A stretch of DNA of 64,000 nucleotides, taken from positions 26,188-90,187 of the forward strand of contig NZ_JAFBID010000020.1 in assembly GCF_016811235.1 (NCBI RefSeq). The letters run 5' to 3'. Below, piece by piece: positions 52,770 through 64,000 of this stretch (its first letter is position 1; every line of letters begins with the position of its first letter). Both the position numbers and the translations under genes were made by a program. The stretch comes from Microvirga arabica. Lineage in GTDB: Bacteria; Pseudomonadota; Alphaproteobacteria; Rhizobiales; Beijerinckiaceae. Under the pieces are notes generated by a model. The model had not been told where the DNA came from. It worked only from the letters and a program-made list of their open reading frames with translations, and made no database searches.

Positions 52770-53980
52770 TCGCTCGCCAGCGACAGGCCGAAGACGGCAA
52801 GACCTGCAACCGCCAGCACGGCACCCACCCATCCGGTCGATTCGAAGCCGTACCCGGCCGCAATGGCGAGGCCGCCGAGCCAGGCGCCAAGCGCATTGGC
52901 GATGTTGAAGGCTGAGTGGTTGAGGGCTGCCGCAAGCGTCTGCGCGTCCGCCGCTACATCCATAAGCCGGGTCTGCAGGGCTGGACCGATGGCGACGCTG
53001 CAGCCGACAAGAAAGACGCAGGCCGAGAGGAGGTATGGGCTCTCGGCGGTAAGCCAGAGCACCATCATCACCACCACGCTGCCGGCGAGCGTGCCGCCGA
53101 TGGTCGCCATCAGGTTCTTGTCGGCGAGCCACCCGCCCACGAGATTGCCTGCGATCATGCCGGACCCGAACAAGGCCATCATGATTGGAACGGCGCTCTC
53201 GGGCATCCCAGCCACCTGTGTGGCCGTCGACGCGATGTAGGAGAAGACAGAAAACAGGCCGCCGAAGCCCACGGCCCCGATACCGAGGGTGAACCAGACC
53301 TGCTTGCGCTTGAAGGCGCCGAGCTCCCGCATGGGACTTGCGCCCTCCTGGACCTTATCCTTCGGCAGGAACAGCCAGATCAGCAGCACCGTCAGTGCAC
53401 CCATGACGCCGACAGCCCCGAAGGCGATGCGCCAGCTCAAAGTCTGCCCGAAGAAGGTCGCCACCGGCGTCCCGAGAAGAGTCGCGACGGTCAGGCCCAG
53501 CATGACCCGGGCCACGGCCTGGGTACGCTTATTGGGCGGCACCAGAGATGCGGCCACCAACGCCGCCACGCCGAAATACGCCCCGTGCGGCAGACCCGTG
53601 AGGAAGCGCAAAAGCACGAAAGATTCGAAGCTCGGGGCGACGGCACTCACCCCATTGCCGACGGCGAAGACGGCCATGAGGAGAAGGAGCAGCGTCTGGC
53701 GCGCCAGCTTTGCCGCCAGCACGGCGATGATGGGAGCGCCCACCACGACTCCGAGCGCATAGGCGCTGATCGCGTATCCGGCCTCAGGTGTGGTGACGTT
53801 GAATTCCTCGGCGACGTTCGGCAGCAGGCCCATGATCGCGAATTCGCCGGTGCCGATGCCGAAGCTGCCGACGGCGAGCGCCAGCTCGATCAAGGCCACC
53901 GCAAGGCGGGAGCGCGGAACGGCGGGAGCCTTGTCCTTCGCAGCAAGACAGGCTTCTTCGGCAATGGCCATGTCGGACAT
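52733..53980 (-). CDS. MFS transporter (AraJ/sugar-efflux type)
   Basis: A 415-aa 12-segment exporter of the DHA1 family. Segments such as ALAVGSFGIGTGEFAIMGLLPNVA, the MFS loop RFLTGLPHGAYFG, and the central charged loop PKDKVQEGASPM are visible. It probably expels small molecules by proton antiport. Sugar-efflux and drug-efflux members look alike, so the substrate is open. I use the ATG at 53980 with GGAAG upstream. Its 3' end overlaps the convergent methyltransferase by 37 nt, so antisense transcripts are expected there. Confidence 0.85.
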   Translation of the reverse strand: MSDMAIAEEACLAAKDKAPAVPRSRLAVALIELALAVGSFGIGTGEFAIMGLLPNVAEEFNVTTPEAGYAISAYALGVVVGAPIIAVLAAKLARQTLLLLLMAVFAVGNGVSAVAPSFESFVLLRFLTGLPHGAYFGVAALVAASLVPPNKRTQAVARVMLGLTVATLLGTPVATFFGQTLSWRIAFGAVGVMGALTVLLIWLFLPKDKVQEGASPMRELGAFKRKQVWFTLGIGAVGFGGLFSVFSYIASTATQVAGMPESAVPIMMALFGSGMIAGNLVGGWLADKNLMATIGGTLAGSVVVMMVLWLTAESPYLLSACVFLVGCSVAIGPALQTRLMDVAADAQTLAAALNHSAFNIANALGAWLGGLAIAAGYGFESTGWVGAVLAVAGLAVFGLSLASDQRSVKSSASRA

Positions 53981-54152
53981 GAGGCTTCCAGCATTTCGGC
54001 AATGGGGTGATTGAACAAATACGAGACGCATCCCGCATTCTCATTCCTATTATATTGCACTGCAAAAAGATCTGCGGGACCCGCCCGAATGCAGCCCTGG
54101 GCTGCGCTGAAAGCCTGGAACCACGGCCCTGCTCAGTGAGCGCGCCAAGCCT

Positions 54153-54548
54153 TCAGGCAAATGTCCAAATCTTGTGCGCCATGAAGCTCCACAGCATCAC
54201 CACGCCCGTGGTGACGATCTGCGACGGCAAATAAGGGCCGCCGAGCCAAACCGTGAAGGCGTGCATCAGGAACCAGGTCACGAGGAAGCCGACGAAGGCC
54301 ACAACGGCGAAGCGCCAGGTTGCCTCCCGGTGCGGCCGCTCGCTGCCATAGGTGTGCCGGCGGTTGAGCACATAGGAGACCAGCCCTCCTGCCACATAGC
54401 CGGCCAGCGTCGCCGGCACCGGATGCAGGCTTCCGCCCTCCACGAGGCCGATCAGGAGCCCGTAATGAACCACGGCCGCGACGAGGCCCACGCCGAAGAA
54501 GGCGGTGAACTGGCGGGCGAGGCGGTGGAGGGGTCGAGAGGCGGTCAC
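54153..54548 (-). CDS. GtrA family membrane protein
   Basis: A 131-aa protein with four membrane segments (about 15-35, 38-60, 78-100 and 108-128). FFGVGLVAAVVHYGLLIGL and GYVAGGLVSYVLNRRHTYGS are characteristic of GtrA, which moves lipid-linked sugars across the membrane for surface glycan decoration. The glycosyltransferase partner is not next to it. It lies 31 nt downstream of the SDR gene on the same strand, so the two may be one operon. Confidence 0.87.
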   Translation of the reverse strand: MTASRPLHRLARQFTAFFGVGLVAAVVHYGLLIGLVEGGSLHPVPATLAGYVAGGLVSYVLNRRHTYGSERPHREATWRFAVVAFVGFLVTWFLMHAFTVWLGGPYLPSQIVTTGVVMLWSFMAHKIWTFA

Positions 54549-54579
54549 GAGGCTTCGATAGCGGCTTCTGCCCTGCTCG

Positions 54580-55371
54580 TCACTTCATTCCCTGCAGAAG
54601 CCCGGCGATCCTGCGTGACACGAAGCGCGGCATGAACTTGGCCCCAATGGCGCCGGCCCGGTTCCTGGTGCCTGGGATGACGATGGCCCGGCCTGCCTCG
54701 TAGCCCTCGAGTCCGACGCGGGCGACCTCCGCCGAGGTCATGGCGCCTGCCTTGAAGAGCCGGGAATCCTTCAGGCCTGCCGTGTCCGAGAACTCGCTCT
54801 CGGTCGGCCCAGGGCAAAGGGCCGTCACCGTCACACCGTGGGGCCTGGCCTCGTCGTGCAGGGCCTCGGAGAGGGAGAGCACAAAGGCCTTCGTGGCGTA
54901 ATAGACCGCCATGTAGGGTCCGGCCTGGAAGGCCGCGATGGAGGCCACGTTCAGGATCCCGCCCCGCCGGCGCTCGATCATGCCCGGCAGCATCAGGCGT
55001 GACAGGGAGGTCAGGGCCGTGACGTTGAGATCGATCATGGCGAGCTGCTTCTCGTGGGGAAGCGAGGCGAAATACCCCCTCAAGCCGAACCCCGCATTGT
55101 TGACCAGGGTATGGGCCACGATGCCCCGCTCCCGGAGCATCTCGGCCAGGTCCTGAGGCGCCTCCCGGTCTCCGAGGTCGAGGGCCATGACCTCGACCTG
55201 AACTCCATGGACCCGGCGGATCTCCTCGGCCAGCGCCTCCAGCCGCTCGTGCCGCCGGGCGGTGAGGACCAGCGGATAGCCCCCGGCGGCGAAAACGCGG
55301 GCCAGCTCCGCGCCAATCCCGCTGGAGGCTCCCGTCACGACGGTCCAGCGCGGTTCCTCAGCCATGGCCAT
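54580..55371 (-). CDS. short-chain dehydrogenase (DltE-like)
   Basis: A 263-aa SDR with all key elements: TGASSGIG (about 14-21), NNAG (about 91-94), the catalytic Ser of NVASIAAF, and YYATK with Tyr and Lys. The cofactor strand ends in ARRHERL, suggesting NADP preference. The C-terminal FMPRFVSRRIAGLLQGMK is basic and may touch membrane lipids. Substrate unknown. ATGs at 55371 and 55365 are both possible. It is distinct from the SDR at 14754. It reads toward the GtrA gene. Confidence 0.85.
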   Translation of the reverse strand: MAMAEEPRWTVVTGASSGIGAELARVFAAGGYPLVLTARRHERLEALAEEIRRVHGVQVEVMALDLGDREAPQDLAEMLRERGIVAHTLVNNAGFGLRGYFASLPHEKQLAMIDLNVTALTSLSRLMLPGMIERRRGGILNVASIAAFQAGPYMAVYYATKAFVLSLSEALHDEARPHGVTVTALCPGPTESEFSDTAGLKDSRLFKAGAMTSAEVARVGLEGYEAGRAIVIPGTRNRAGAIGAKFMPRFVSRRIAGLLQGMK

Positions 55372-55570
55372 TTTTTCCCAGCTCCGTTGATCCGATTCCC
55401 GAACGCATCGTACCGCATAGACATTGGCTGTCTAAATCACGGCTCGGGCCTTTGAATTTGCCCAAGGTCCGTGTAAGAGCCTCCCTCAACCTATAATCCG
55501 ATCACATCCCGGCTGCGCTTGAAGCGCCGTAGCTTTACGGCCGCGCGGCTGGACACGCCTGGGTGGCCCA

Positions 55571-58500
55571 ATGCCGAAGCGGACAGACATCTCCTCCATT
55601 CTCATCGTCGGCGCCGGGCCGATCATCATCGGCCAGGCCGTGGAGTTCGATTATTCGGGCACCCAGGCCGTGAAGGCTCTGAAGGAGGAAGGCTACCGCA
55701 TCATCCTGGTGAATTCGAACCCCGCCACGATCATGACGGATCCGGATCTCGCGCACGCCACCTACGTGGAGCCGATCACCCCGGAGATCGTCGCCAAGAT
55801 CATCGAGAAGGAGCGCCCGGACGCGATCCTGCCCACCATGGGCGGCCAGACGGCGCTCAACTGCGCCCTGTCGCTCAAGAAAATGGGCGTGCTCGACAAG
55901 TTCAACGTAGAGATGATCGGCGCGACGGCCGAGGCCATCGACAAGGCCGAGGACCGCCAGCTCTTCCGCGAGGCCATGACCAAGATCGGACTCGACACGC
56001 CGAAATCCCGCCTCGCCAACGCCTCGGCGCTTAAAAAAGCCGACCGCGACGCCTATCTGGCCGAGCTTGCCCGCATGGAGGCGCTCGACATCCATCCCGG
56101 CGACAAGAAGCGGATGATCGCGGCCTACAAGCTCAAGTGGGACGCAGGCGAGAACGAGCGGCGCAAGCGCTACCAGGAGCATGCCCTGGGCGAGGCCCTG
56201 CTGGCGCTGGCGGAAGTGGGCCTGCCGGCCATCATCCGCCCGTCCTTCACCATGGGCGGCACCGGCGGCGGCATTGCCTACAACCGCGAGGAATTCCTCA
56301 GCATCGTGGAAGGCGGCCTCGACGCCTCCCCCACCAACGAGGTGCTGATCGAGGAGAGCGTGCTCGGCTGGAAGGAATACGAGATGGAGGTCGTCCGCGA
56401 CAAGGCGGACAACTGCATCATTATCTGCTCCATCGAGAATTTCGACCCGATGGGCGTGCACACGGGCGACTCGATCACCGTCGCCCCGGCGCTCACGCTC
56501 ACCGACAAGGAATACCAGATCATGCGCGACGCCTCGCTGGCGGTTTTGCGCGAGATCGGCGTCGAGACCGGCGGCTCGAACGTGCAGTTCGCGATCAACC
56601 CGGAGAACGGGCGCATGATCGTGATCGAGATGAACCCGCGCGTGTCGCGCTCGTCCGCTCTGGCCTCCAAGGCCACGGGCTTCCCCATCGCCAAGGTCGC
56701 GGCGAAGCTTGCCGTCGGCTACACCCTCGACGAGATCGCCAACGACATCACCGGCGGCGCGACGCCGGCCTCCTTCGAGCCGACCATCGACTACGTGGTC
56801 ACCAAGATCCCGCGCTTCGCCTTCGAGAAGTTCCCCGGCGCCTCGAACACCCTCACCACAGCCATGAAGTCCGTGGGCGAGGCCATGGCCATCGGCCGCT
56901 CCTTCCCGGAGTCGCTCCAGAAGGCCCTGAGGTCGCTGGAGACCGGCCTCACGGGCCTCGACGAGATCGAGATCGAGGGCATGGGCAAAGGCGACGACAA
57001 GAACGCCATCAAGGCGGCCATCGGCACGCCGACCCCCGACCGGATTCTGAAGGTCGCCCAGGCGCTGCGCCTCGGCGTCAGCCACGACGAGGTTTACGAG
57101 AGCTGCAAGATCGACCGCTGGTTCCTGGAGCAGCTCCAGGACATCATCGACATGGAAGCCAAGGTGAAGGCCCACGGCCTGCCGCAGACGCCCGGCGCCT
57201 TCCGCCAGCTCAAAAGCCTCGGCTTCTCGGATGCGCGCCTCGCCGTGCTCGCCCACAAGTCCGAGGCGGAGGTGCGCGAGCTGCGCCGCTCGCTGTCCGT
57301 GCGCCCGGTCTACAAGCGCATCGATACCTGCGCGGCGGAGTTCGCCTCGCCCACCGCCTACATGTACTCGACCTATACCGCCCCGTTCGCCGGCAATCCT
57401 GCGGACGAGTCGACCCCATCGGACGCCAAGAAGGTGATCATCCTCGGCGGCGGCCCGAACCGGATCGGCCAGGGCATCGAGTTCGATTATTGCTGCTGTC
57501 ATGCCTGCTTCGCGCTCAAGGACGCGGGCTATGAAACCATCATGATCAACTGCAACCCGGAGACGGTCTCGACCGACTACGACACGTCCGACCGACTCTA
57601 TTTCGAGCCGCTGACCCAGGAAGACGTGCTGGAGATCATCGAGACCGAGCGCTCCAAGGGCACGCTCCACGGCGTGATCGTGCAGTTCGGCGGTCAGACG
57701 CCGCTCAAGCTTGCTCATGCCCTGGAAGAGGCCGGCGTGCCGATCCTCGGCACCTCGCCGGAGGCCATCGACCTCGCCGAGGACCGGGACCGGTTCAAGC
57801 GCCTCCTCGACAAGCTGCACCTGAAGCAGCCCAAGAACGGCATCGCCTATTCGGTGGAGCAGGCTCGCCTGATCGCCGCCGAACTCGGCCTGCCCTTCGT
57901 GGTGCGCCCCTCCTACGTGCTCGGCGGTCGAGCCATGGCGATCATCCGCGACGAGGCCCAGTTCGAGGATTACCTGCTCGGCACCCTGCCCAGCCTGATC
58001 CCGTCCGACGTGAAGGCCCGCTACCCCAACGACAAGACCGGCCAGATCAACACGGTGCTGGGCAAGAACCCCCTGCTCTTCGACCGCTATCTCTCGGACG
58101 CCATCGAGGTGGATGTGGACTGCCTCTGCGATGGCAAGGACTCGTTCATCGCCGGCATCATGGAGCACATCGAGGAGGCGGGCATCCACTCGGGCGATTC
58201 CGCCTGCTCGCTGCCGCCCCGCTCCCTGTCGCCTGAGATTATTGCCGAGCTGGAGCGCCAGACGAAGGCCCTGGCCTTGGCTCTCGAAGTCGGCGGCCTG
58301 ATGAACGTGCAATACGCCATCAAGGACGGCACCATCTACGTGCTGGAGGTGAACCCCCGCGCCTCGCGCACGGTGCCCTTCGTGGCCAAGGTCATCGGCG
58401 AGCCCATCGCCAAGATCGCGGCCCGCATCATGGCCGGAGAAGGCTTGGCGACGTTCGGCCTAACCCCGAAGGAGCTGCCGCATATCGCCGTGAAGGAGGC

Positions 58501-59041
58501 CGTGTTCCCCTTCAACCGCTTCCCGGGCGTGGACGTGCTGCTCGGGCCGGAAATGCGCTCCACCGGCGAGGTCATCGGCCTCGACCGGGGCTTCGGGGTG
58601 GCCTTCGCCAAGAGCCAGCTCGGGGCCGGAAGCCAGCTCCCGAAGACCGGCACCCTGTTCGTGTCGATCCGCGATTCGGACAAGCCGCGCATCCTGCCGG
58701 CGGTGAAGATGCTTGAGGAGGCCGGGTTCCAGATCGTGGCCACGGCCGGCACCCAGCGCTATCTTGAGGAGCAGGGCGTCAAGGCGAAGCGCATCAACAA
58801 GGTGCTGGAAGGCCGCCCCCACGTGGTCGATGCCATGAAGAACGGCGACATCCAGCTAGTCTTCAATACCACCGAAGGGGCCGGCGCCCTCTCAGATTCC
58901 CGGTCCTTGAGACAAGCGGCCCTCTTGCATAAGATACCTTACTACACCACTCTTGCAGGAGCGGTCGCCGCAGCCGAGGGCATCAACGCATACCTCAGCG
59001 GCGATCTCGAAGTTCGGGCGCTTCAGGAATACTTTGCCTGA
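55571..59041 (+). CDS. carB: carbamoyl-phosphate synthase large subunit
   Basis: The 1156-aa synthetase subunit that makes carbamoyl phosphate from bicarbonate, ammonia and two ATP. Two ATP-grasp halves are visible (first from [17 protein letters not shown]; second from [19 protein letters not shown]) and a C-terminal MGS allosteric domain. An insert of about 54 residues lies near residues 152-205, between KSRLANAS and LPAIIRPSF, relative to E. coli CarB. Alphaproteobacterial proteins carry a similar insert, as I recall. The start is the ATG at 55571. It is the first of a short plus-strand series with greA. Confidence 0.97.
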   Translation: MPKRTDISSILIVGAGPIIIGQAVEFDYSGTQAVKALKEEGYRIILVNSNPATIMTDPDLAHATYVEPITPEIVAKIIEKERPDAILPTMGGQTALNCALSLKKMGVLDKFNVEMIGATAEAIDKAEDRQLFREAMTKIGLDTPKSRLANASALKKADRDAYLAELARMEALDIHPGDKKRMIAAYKLKWDAGENERRKRYQEHALGEALLALAEVGLPAIIRPSFTMGGTGGGIAYNREEFLSIVEGGLDASPTNEVLIEESVLGWKEYEMEVVRDKADNCIIICSIENFDPMGVHTGDSITVAPALTLTDKEYQIMRDASLAVLREIGVETGGSNVQFAINPENGRMIVIEMNPRVSRSSALASKATGFPIAKVAAKLAVGYTLDEIANDITGGATPASFEPTIDYVVTKIPRFAFEKFPGASNTLTTAMKSVGEAMAIGRSFPESLQKALRSLETGLTGLDEIEIEGMGKGDDKNAIKAAIGTPTPDRILKVAQALRLGVSHDEVYESCKIDRWFLEQLQDIIDMEAKVKAHGLPQTPGAFRQLKSLGFSDARLAVLAHKSEAEVRELRRSLSVRPVYKRIDTCAAEFASPTAYMYSTYTAPFAGNPADESTPSDAKKVIILGGGPNRIGQGIEFDYCCCHACFALKDAGYETIMINCNPETVSTDYDTSDRLYFEPLTQEDVLEIIETERSKGTLHGVIVQFGGQTPLKLAHALEEAGVPILGTSPEAIDLAEDRDRFKRLLDKLHLKQPKNGIAYSVEQARLIAAELGLPFVVRPSYVLGGRAMAIIRDEAQFEDYLLGTLPSLIPSDVKARYPNDKTGQINTVLGKNPLLFDRYLSDAIEVDVDCLCDGKDSFIAGIMEHIEEAGIHSGDSACSLPPRSLSPEIIAELERQTKALALALEVGGLMNVQYAIKDGTIYVLEVNPRASRTVPFVAKVIGEPIAKIAARIMAGEGLATFGLTPKELPHIAVKEAVFPFNRFPGVDVLLGPEMRSTGEVIGLDRGFGVAFAKSQLGAGSQLPKTGTLFVSIRDSDKPRILPAVKMLEEAGFQIVATAGTQRYLEEQGVKAKRINKVLEGRPHVVDAMKNGDIQLVFNTTEGAGALSDSRSLRQAALLHKIPYYTTLAGAVAAAEGINAYLSGDLEVRALQEYFA

Positions 59042-59147
59042 GGCATCCGGCCTCACATTGGAACTGCGAAGCTTCTATGGAGTTTTCGTTGACATGCGAG
59101 GGCGCTGGCAACAGCGGCCTCGTACCTCTTTTTGGACGAGACAAACG

Positions 59148-59624
59148 ATGGACAAGGTCCCTCTGACGATCAAGGGTTTTGCGGCGCTTGAGGAAGAACT
59201 CAAGCAGCGCCAGCAGGTGGAACGCCCCCGGATCATCCAGGCGATTGCGGAAGCCCGCGCGCTTGGCGACCTGTCGGAAAACGCCGAGTATCACGCCGCC
59301 AAGGAAGCCCAATCCCTTAACGAAGGACGGATCCTTGAGCTGGAGAGCCTGATTTCCCGCGCCGAGGTCATCGATATCACGAAGCTCTCGGGTGACCGGA
59401 TCAAGTTCGGCGCCATCGTGAAGCTCGTGGACGAGGACACCGAGGAAGAGAAAACCTACCAGATCGTGGGCGAGCCCGAAGCCGACGTGCGCTCCGGCCG
59501 CGTCTCCGTCGCCTCCCCCATCGCCCGTGCCCTGATGGGCAAGACCATCGGTGATACGGTGGAGGTTTCGACCCCCGGCGGCGGCAAGTCCTATGAGGTC
59601 GTCGGAGTCCAGTTCGGCGTCTGA
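59148..59624 (+). CDS. greA: transcription elongation factor GreA
   Basis: A 158-aa factor that rescues backtracked RNA polymerase by stimulating cleavage of the 3' RNA end. The N-terminal coiled coil has the functional tip [18 protein letters not shown], with the Asp and Glu that hold Mg2+. The C-terminal FKBP-like part ends [13 protein letters not shown]. The ATG at 59148 is preceded by GGACGAG; a longer frame from 58953 overlaps carB and is not real. It lies 106 nt after carB, an order seen in several alphaproteobacteria. Confidence 0.96.
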   Translation: MDKVPLTIKGFAALEEELKQRQQVERPRIIQAIAEARALGDLSENAEYHAAKEAQSLNEGRILELESLISRAEVIDITKLSGDRIKFGAIVKLVDEDTEEEKTYQIVGEPEADVRSGRVSVASPIARALMGKTIGDTVEVSTPGGGKSYEVVGVQFGV

Positions 59625-59646
59625 TGCAGGAAAGGGGGCAGAAACA

Positions 59647-60162
59647 GTGAGAAATCCGATCATGCCCCCTCTCTCCCGCCGCTCTCTTCTGAAATCCCTG
59701 GCCTGTGCCGGCCTTGCTGGCGCAGGCTTCGCCTTGCCCGCTCAGGCGCAGAGCTTCCCTCAAGGATTCTCGTCTTTTGCAGTGGATGTGAGCGTCCTGA
59801 AAGCCAAGGGCCTCGGACCCTATGCCGACTTCGTGGGACAAGTCGCGCTCGATGAGCTGCGGCGCTCCTTCGCCGACCGCACGGATCCGCGCGGTCCCCG
59901 GCTCGTCGTGCGCCTGACCAGCGTCACCCTCACGGCCTTTCCAGGCGGAGGCGGCGGCTATCGGCGGCGCGGCGGGGATGGCGGCGGGCACGACGCGGTC
60001 GAGGGTGAAGCCTTGGCTGTCGGCCGCCAGGGTGAGATCCTGGCGCGGCATCCGATGCTGGCCGTGCTCGACGCCCACGCCCCCAGCGTCGCCCCGAATG
60101 AGCAGGGCCGCACTGTTGCCGTGACGCAGCATTGGGTCCGCTGGCTGCGGCGGCAGATTTGA
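59647..60162 (+). CDS. Tat-signal hypothetical protein (about 171 aa)
   Basis: I do not recognise the mature protein. The N-terminus LSRRSLLKSLACAGLAGAGFALPAQA has a twin-arginine SRRxLLK motif, a hydrophobic core and an AQA cleavage site, so export by Tat is likely. The mature part is small (about 135 aa), begins FPQGFSSFAVDVSVL, and contains VVRLTSVTLTAF and a Gly/Arg-rich loop (GGGGGYRRRGGDGGG). A GTG at 59647 has GGGGG at a good distance; the ATG at 59662 is the alternative. It follows greA after 22 nt and is convergent with lrp. Confidence 0.72.
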   Translation: MRNPIMPPLSRRSLLKSLACAGLAGAGFALPAQAQSFPQGFSSFAVDVSVLKAKGLGPYADFVGQVALDELRRSFADRTDPRGPRLVVRLTSVTLTAFPGGGGGYRRRGGDGGGHDAVEGEALAVGRQGEILARHPMLAVLDAHAPSVAPNEQGRTVAVTQHWVRWLRRQI

Positions 60163-60174
60163 TTCTCAGCTAAC

Positions 60175-60660
60175 TCAGCCTTCGACCGGCGCTACATCCT
60201 CGATCGGCACCAAGGGCTCGTCCTTGATCAGGTCGAGGGTCAGCGCCGTGCGGACGTTGCGGACGTTCGGCAGGGAGGTGAGCTCCGAGACCAGCCCCTG
60301 GAACGAGGCGAGGTTCGGGGCCACGCATTTCATGATGAAGTCGATATCGCCCGACAGGGTCCAGCACTCGCGGACCATGGCCCAGTCCTTCACCCGCTGT
60401 TCGAACTCCCTGAGCTCTTTCTTGCCCTGAACGTCGAGCTGCACCATGGCGAAGCAGACGATCTCGAAGCCGAGGTTCTTCGGGTCGAGGATCGCCCGGT
60501 AGGCCTTGATGATGCCGGCGCTCTCCAGAGCCCGCACACGGCGCAGGCATGGGGGAGCCGACAGGCCGACCCGGCGGGCGAGTTCCACGTTCGTGATGCT
60601 GCCGTCGGCCTGCAGTTCTTTCAGAATGGCCCAGTCGATGGAATCGAGGCGTCCGCGCAC
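60175..60660 (-). CDS. Lrp/AsnC family regulator
   Basis: A 161-aa feast/famine regulator. The N-terminal winged helix has LDSIDWAILKELQADGSITNVELARRVGLSAPPCLRRVRALESAGIIKAY (about 5-54). The C-terminal RAM domain (about 70-150) shows the beta-alpha-beta-beta fold with CWTLSGDIDFIMKCVAPNL and NVRTALTLDLIKDEPLVPIE. It likely senses an amino acid and forms octamers. It is divergent from the ELM1-like gene, so it may control the ELM1-like-trxB pair. Its start is a GTG at 60660. A similar lrp-trxB-lsrB neighbourhood exists in rhizobia. Confidence 0.9.
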   Translation of the reverse strand: MRGRLDSIDWAILKELQADGSITNVELARRVGLSAPPCLRRVRALESAGIIKAYRAILDPKNLGFEIVCFAMVQLDVQGKKELREFEQRVKDWAMVRECWTLSGDIDFIMKCVAPNLASFQGLVSELTSLPNVRNVRTALTLDLIKDEPLVPIEDVAPVEG

Positions 60661-60833
60661 GGTAACTCCGTAGGCATGATCGGGGCGGGCAAAACCGGCC
60701 TAACGCTTGGATCATGCAGTATCAGGTCGAAAAATCTCGTCTTGGCTGACTAGACCGTATAAGGGATCCGCACAAGGAGGACGGGCGATTAAGTCGCAAC
60801 GAACTTCATGAACTCCACAGGCTCATTGATCGA

Positions 60834-62809
<1,976 letters not shown>

Positions 62810-62915
62810 GATTTGTTAACAACCCTTTAGCCTTCAGGCCGATTTCCTGTTGCGTCGGGCTCGCGGCTCATAAGAGATAAGGGCTGCCTTGCGTCTGGAG
62901 CATGTGAGGCTTAGA

Positions 62916-63023
62916 GCATCGTGCGGAAAAGTGGATCCGGTTTTCCGCGTCAACGATGCTCTTATCCAAGAAGGAAGCATCGGATCCGACCCCAATAGTG
63001 CAATTCACTTTTGGATCCGATGC
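62916..63023. repeat. dispersed double-palindrome repeat, copy B
   Basis: The same element as at 5075-5206. The first palindrome runs GCATCGTGCGGAAAAGTGGA to CAACGATGC, and the second runs from GCATCGGATCCGACC to TTGGATCCGATGC. It fills the trxB-lsrB intergenic space, ending 15 nt before the regulator's start, so it may carry or disrupt promoter or terminator functions there. Confidence 0.75.
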
Positions 63024-63037
63024 TGTAGGGGAATGCC

Positions 63038-63928
63038 GTGGACTGGGACAAGATCCGGATTTTCTACACCGTCGCGGAAGCGGGCAGCTTCACGCGGGCC
63101 GGTGACGATCTGGGTTTGAGCCAGTCGGCCGTCAGCCGGCAGATCAGCGCACTCGAGCGCGAGCTGAAGGCGCCCCTCTTCCACCGCCATGCCCGCGGCC
63201 TGATCCTCACCGAGCAGGGCGACCTGCTGTTCCGGGCCGCCCGCGACATGCGCATGCGGCTCGAGACTACAAAGGCCCGCCTCGTCGAGACCAGCGAACG
63301 CCCCTCGGGCGAGCTGAAGGTGACGACGACGGTCGGTCTCGGGTCGATCTGGCTTGCCCAGCGCATCGCGGAGTTTCTCGATCTCTACCCGGATGTCCGC
63401 GTCGAGCTGATCCTGTCCAACGAGGAGCTGGATCTCGCCATGCGCGAGGCGGACGTGGCCATCCGCCTGCGGCGCCCGGCCCAGCCCGACCTGATCCAGC
63501 GCCGCCTCTTCACCATCCATTTCCACGTCTATGCCTCGGCCGACTACATCAAGCGGTTCGGCGAGCCCAAGACGCTGGAGGAGCTGGACGAGCATCGGAT
63601 CGTGTCCTTCGGCGGCCATCAGCCGTCCTATCTCATGGCCGTGCACTGGCTTGCCACGGCCGGCCGCGAAGGGCGCGAGCCGCGCCAGTACCATTACGTG
63701 GTCAACAACATCACGGCCCTGAAGCTCGCCGTCGAGACTGGTGCCGGCATCGCCGTGCTGCCGGATTATGCCGTGGTGGGCAACCCGGACCTCATCCAGG
63801 TCCTGCGCGACGTGGAGATGCCCTCCCTCGACAGCTACCTCGTCTATGCCGAGGAAATGCGCTCGGTTGCGCGCGTTCAGGCCTTCCGCGACTTCCTGAT
63901 CTCCAAGGCCCAGCGCTGGACGTTCTAA
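63038..63928 (+). CDS. lsrB: LysR-family regulator, LsrB/VtlR-like
   Basis: A 296-aa LysR protein. The N-terminal HTH is IFYTVAEAGSFTRAGDDLGLSQSAVSRQISALERELKAPLFHRHARGLILTEQGD (about 8-64). The periplasmic-binding-like sensor domain occupies 90-290. Its place next to trxB with lrp nearby, and its overall sequence, fit LsrB (Sinorhizobium, Agrobacterium) and VtlR (Brucella), which control surface polysaccharides, small RNAs and redox genes. Unlike the cysteine-based model proposed for LsrB, this protein contains no cysteine at all. The start is a GTG at 63038. The repeat copy B lies immediately upstream. Confidence 0.82.
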   Translation: MDWDKIRIFYTVAEAGSFTRAGDDLGLSQSAVSRQISALERELKAPLFHRHARGLILTEQGDLLFRAARDMRMRLETTKARLVETSERPSGELKVTTTVGLGSIWLAQRIAEFLDLYPDVRVELILSNEELDLAMREADVAIRLRRPAQPDLIQRRLFTIHFHVYASADYIKRFGEPKTLEELDEHRIVSFGGHQPSYLMAVHWLATAGREGREPRQYHYVVNNITALKLAVETGAGIAVLPDYAVVGNPDLIQVLRDVEMPSLDSYLVYAEEMRSVARVQAFRDFLISKAQRWTF

Positions 63929-64000
63929 GGTCTGTGGGGATTCACATGAGGTTGGGCTTATGATTCAAGCTCTTGATGGATCGCTATGTCTTGACGGACG
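63929..64000. other. right window edge
   Basis: Seventy-two nt after the lsrB stop. An ATG at 63960 is open to the edge, but too little is visible to call a gene. Confidence 0.3.

Noticed and set aside
55535..58312. 925-aa minus-strand frame opposite carB
   Set aside because: Antisense shadow of carB; its His/Arg/Leu/Gly-rich composition is typical of complementary-strand frames in high-GC DNA.

Overview
The window looks like chromosomal DNA of a GC-rich alphaproteobacterium of the order Hyphomicrobiales, probably close to Methylobacteriaceae (for example Microvirga). This is inferred from gene content: a rhizobial-type glycerol ABC transporter (glpSTPQV with its DUF2160 protein), an lrp / ELM1-like / trxB / lsrB-like cluster, a CarB with a long internal insert, a DnaG with a degenerate zinc site, an HWE-type histidine kinase, IalB, DUF1194 and extensin-like proteins, and dispersed palindromic repeats. 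No species call was made.

Layout. 1-10 kb: a truncated PP2C-like phosphatase gene, an acidic hypothetical protein, a DEAD-box helicase, a YqjD/YqjE-like membrane operon, a PHB-depolymerase-type esterase behind strong palindromes, a DUF1194 protein, an extensin-like protein and an HU protein with a histone-H1-like tail. 8.4-15.5 kb: kdgK-eda of the Entner-Doudoroff route, an acyl-CoA synthetase, an enoyl-CoA hydratase, an AhpD-like protein, a GlcD-type flavoprotein and an SDR. 16-22.5 kb: the glycerol transporter operon, in which an extra 117-aa gene of unknown function is translationally coupled between glpQ and the DUF2160 gene. 22.6-26.8 kb: a patatin-like lipase, then a tRNA-Ile(CAT) whose 3' end is duplicated 1.65 kb downstream. 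This brackets a small lower-GC islet with a Crp/Fnr regulator, a short unknown protein and a stand-alone LuxR-type HTH protein. A glutathionyl-hydroquinone reductase lies beyond it.

26.9-37.4 kb holds single genes: a PRC-barrel protein, a class III cyclase, a 2OG-Fe(II) oxygenase-like protein, Ada, a PEP-mutase family protein, Fsr, a CAP-RTX exoprotein, a dicarboxylate symporter, a class-C serine hydrolase and a DUF1801 protein. 37.5-49.8 kb is the dnaG-rpoD block and yqeY/carA, separated by an accessory stretch with a serralysin-like RTX protease, a multi-PAS HWE kinase and IalB. 49.9-55.4 kb has a small membrane protein, a cupin, the divergent ohr/ohrR pair with two visible operators, a methyltransferase, an MFS pump, a GtrA protein and an SDR. 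55.6-64 kb has carB, greA, a Tat-exported protein, lrp, an ELM1-like gene coupled to trxB, and an lsrB-like regulator that contains no cysteine.

The window is mainly core genome with small accessory patches. No prophage, insertion sequence, CRISPR array or complete defence system was seen. The best candidates for something new are the tRNA-flanked islet with its TTAGCG repeats, the extra gene inside the glp operon, and the complementary degeneration of the two glp ATPases. Many starts were moved from the longest ORF to a start with a better Shine-Dalgarno (SD) sequence, as stated in each entry.
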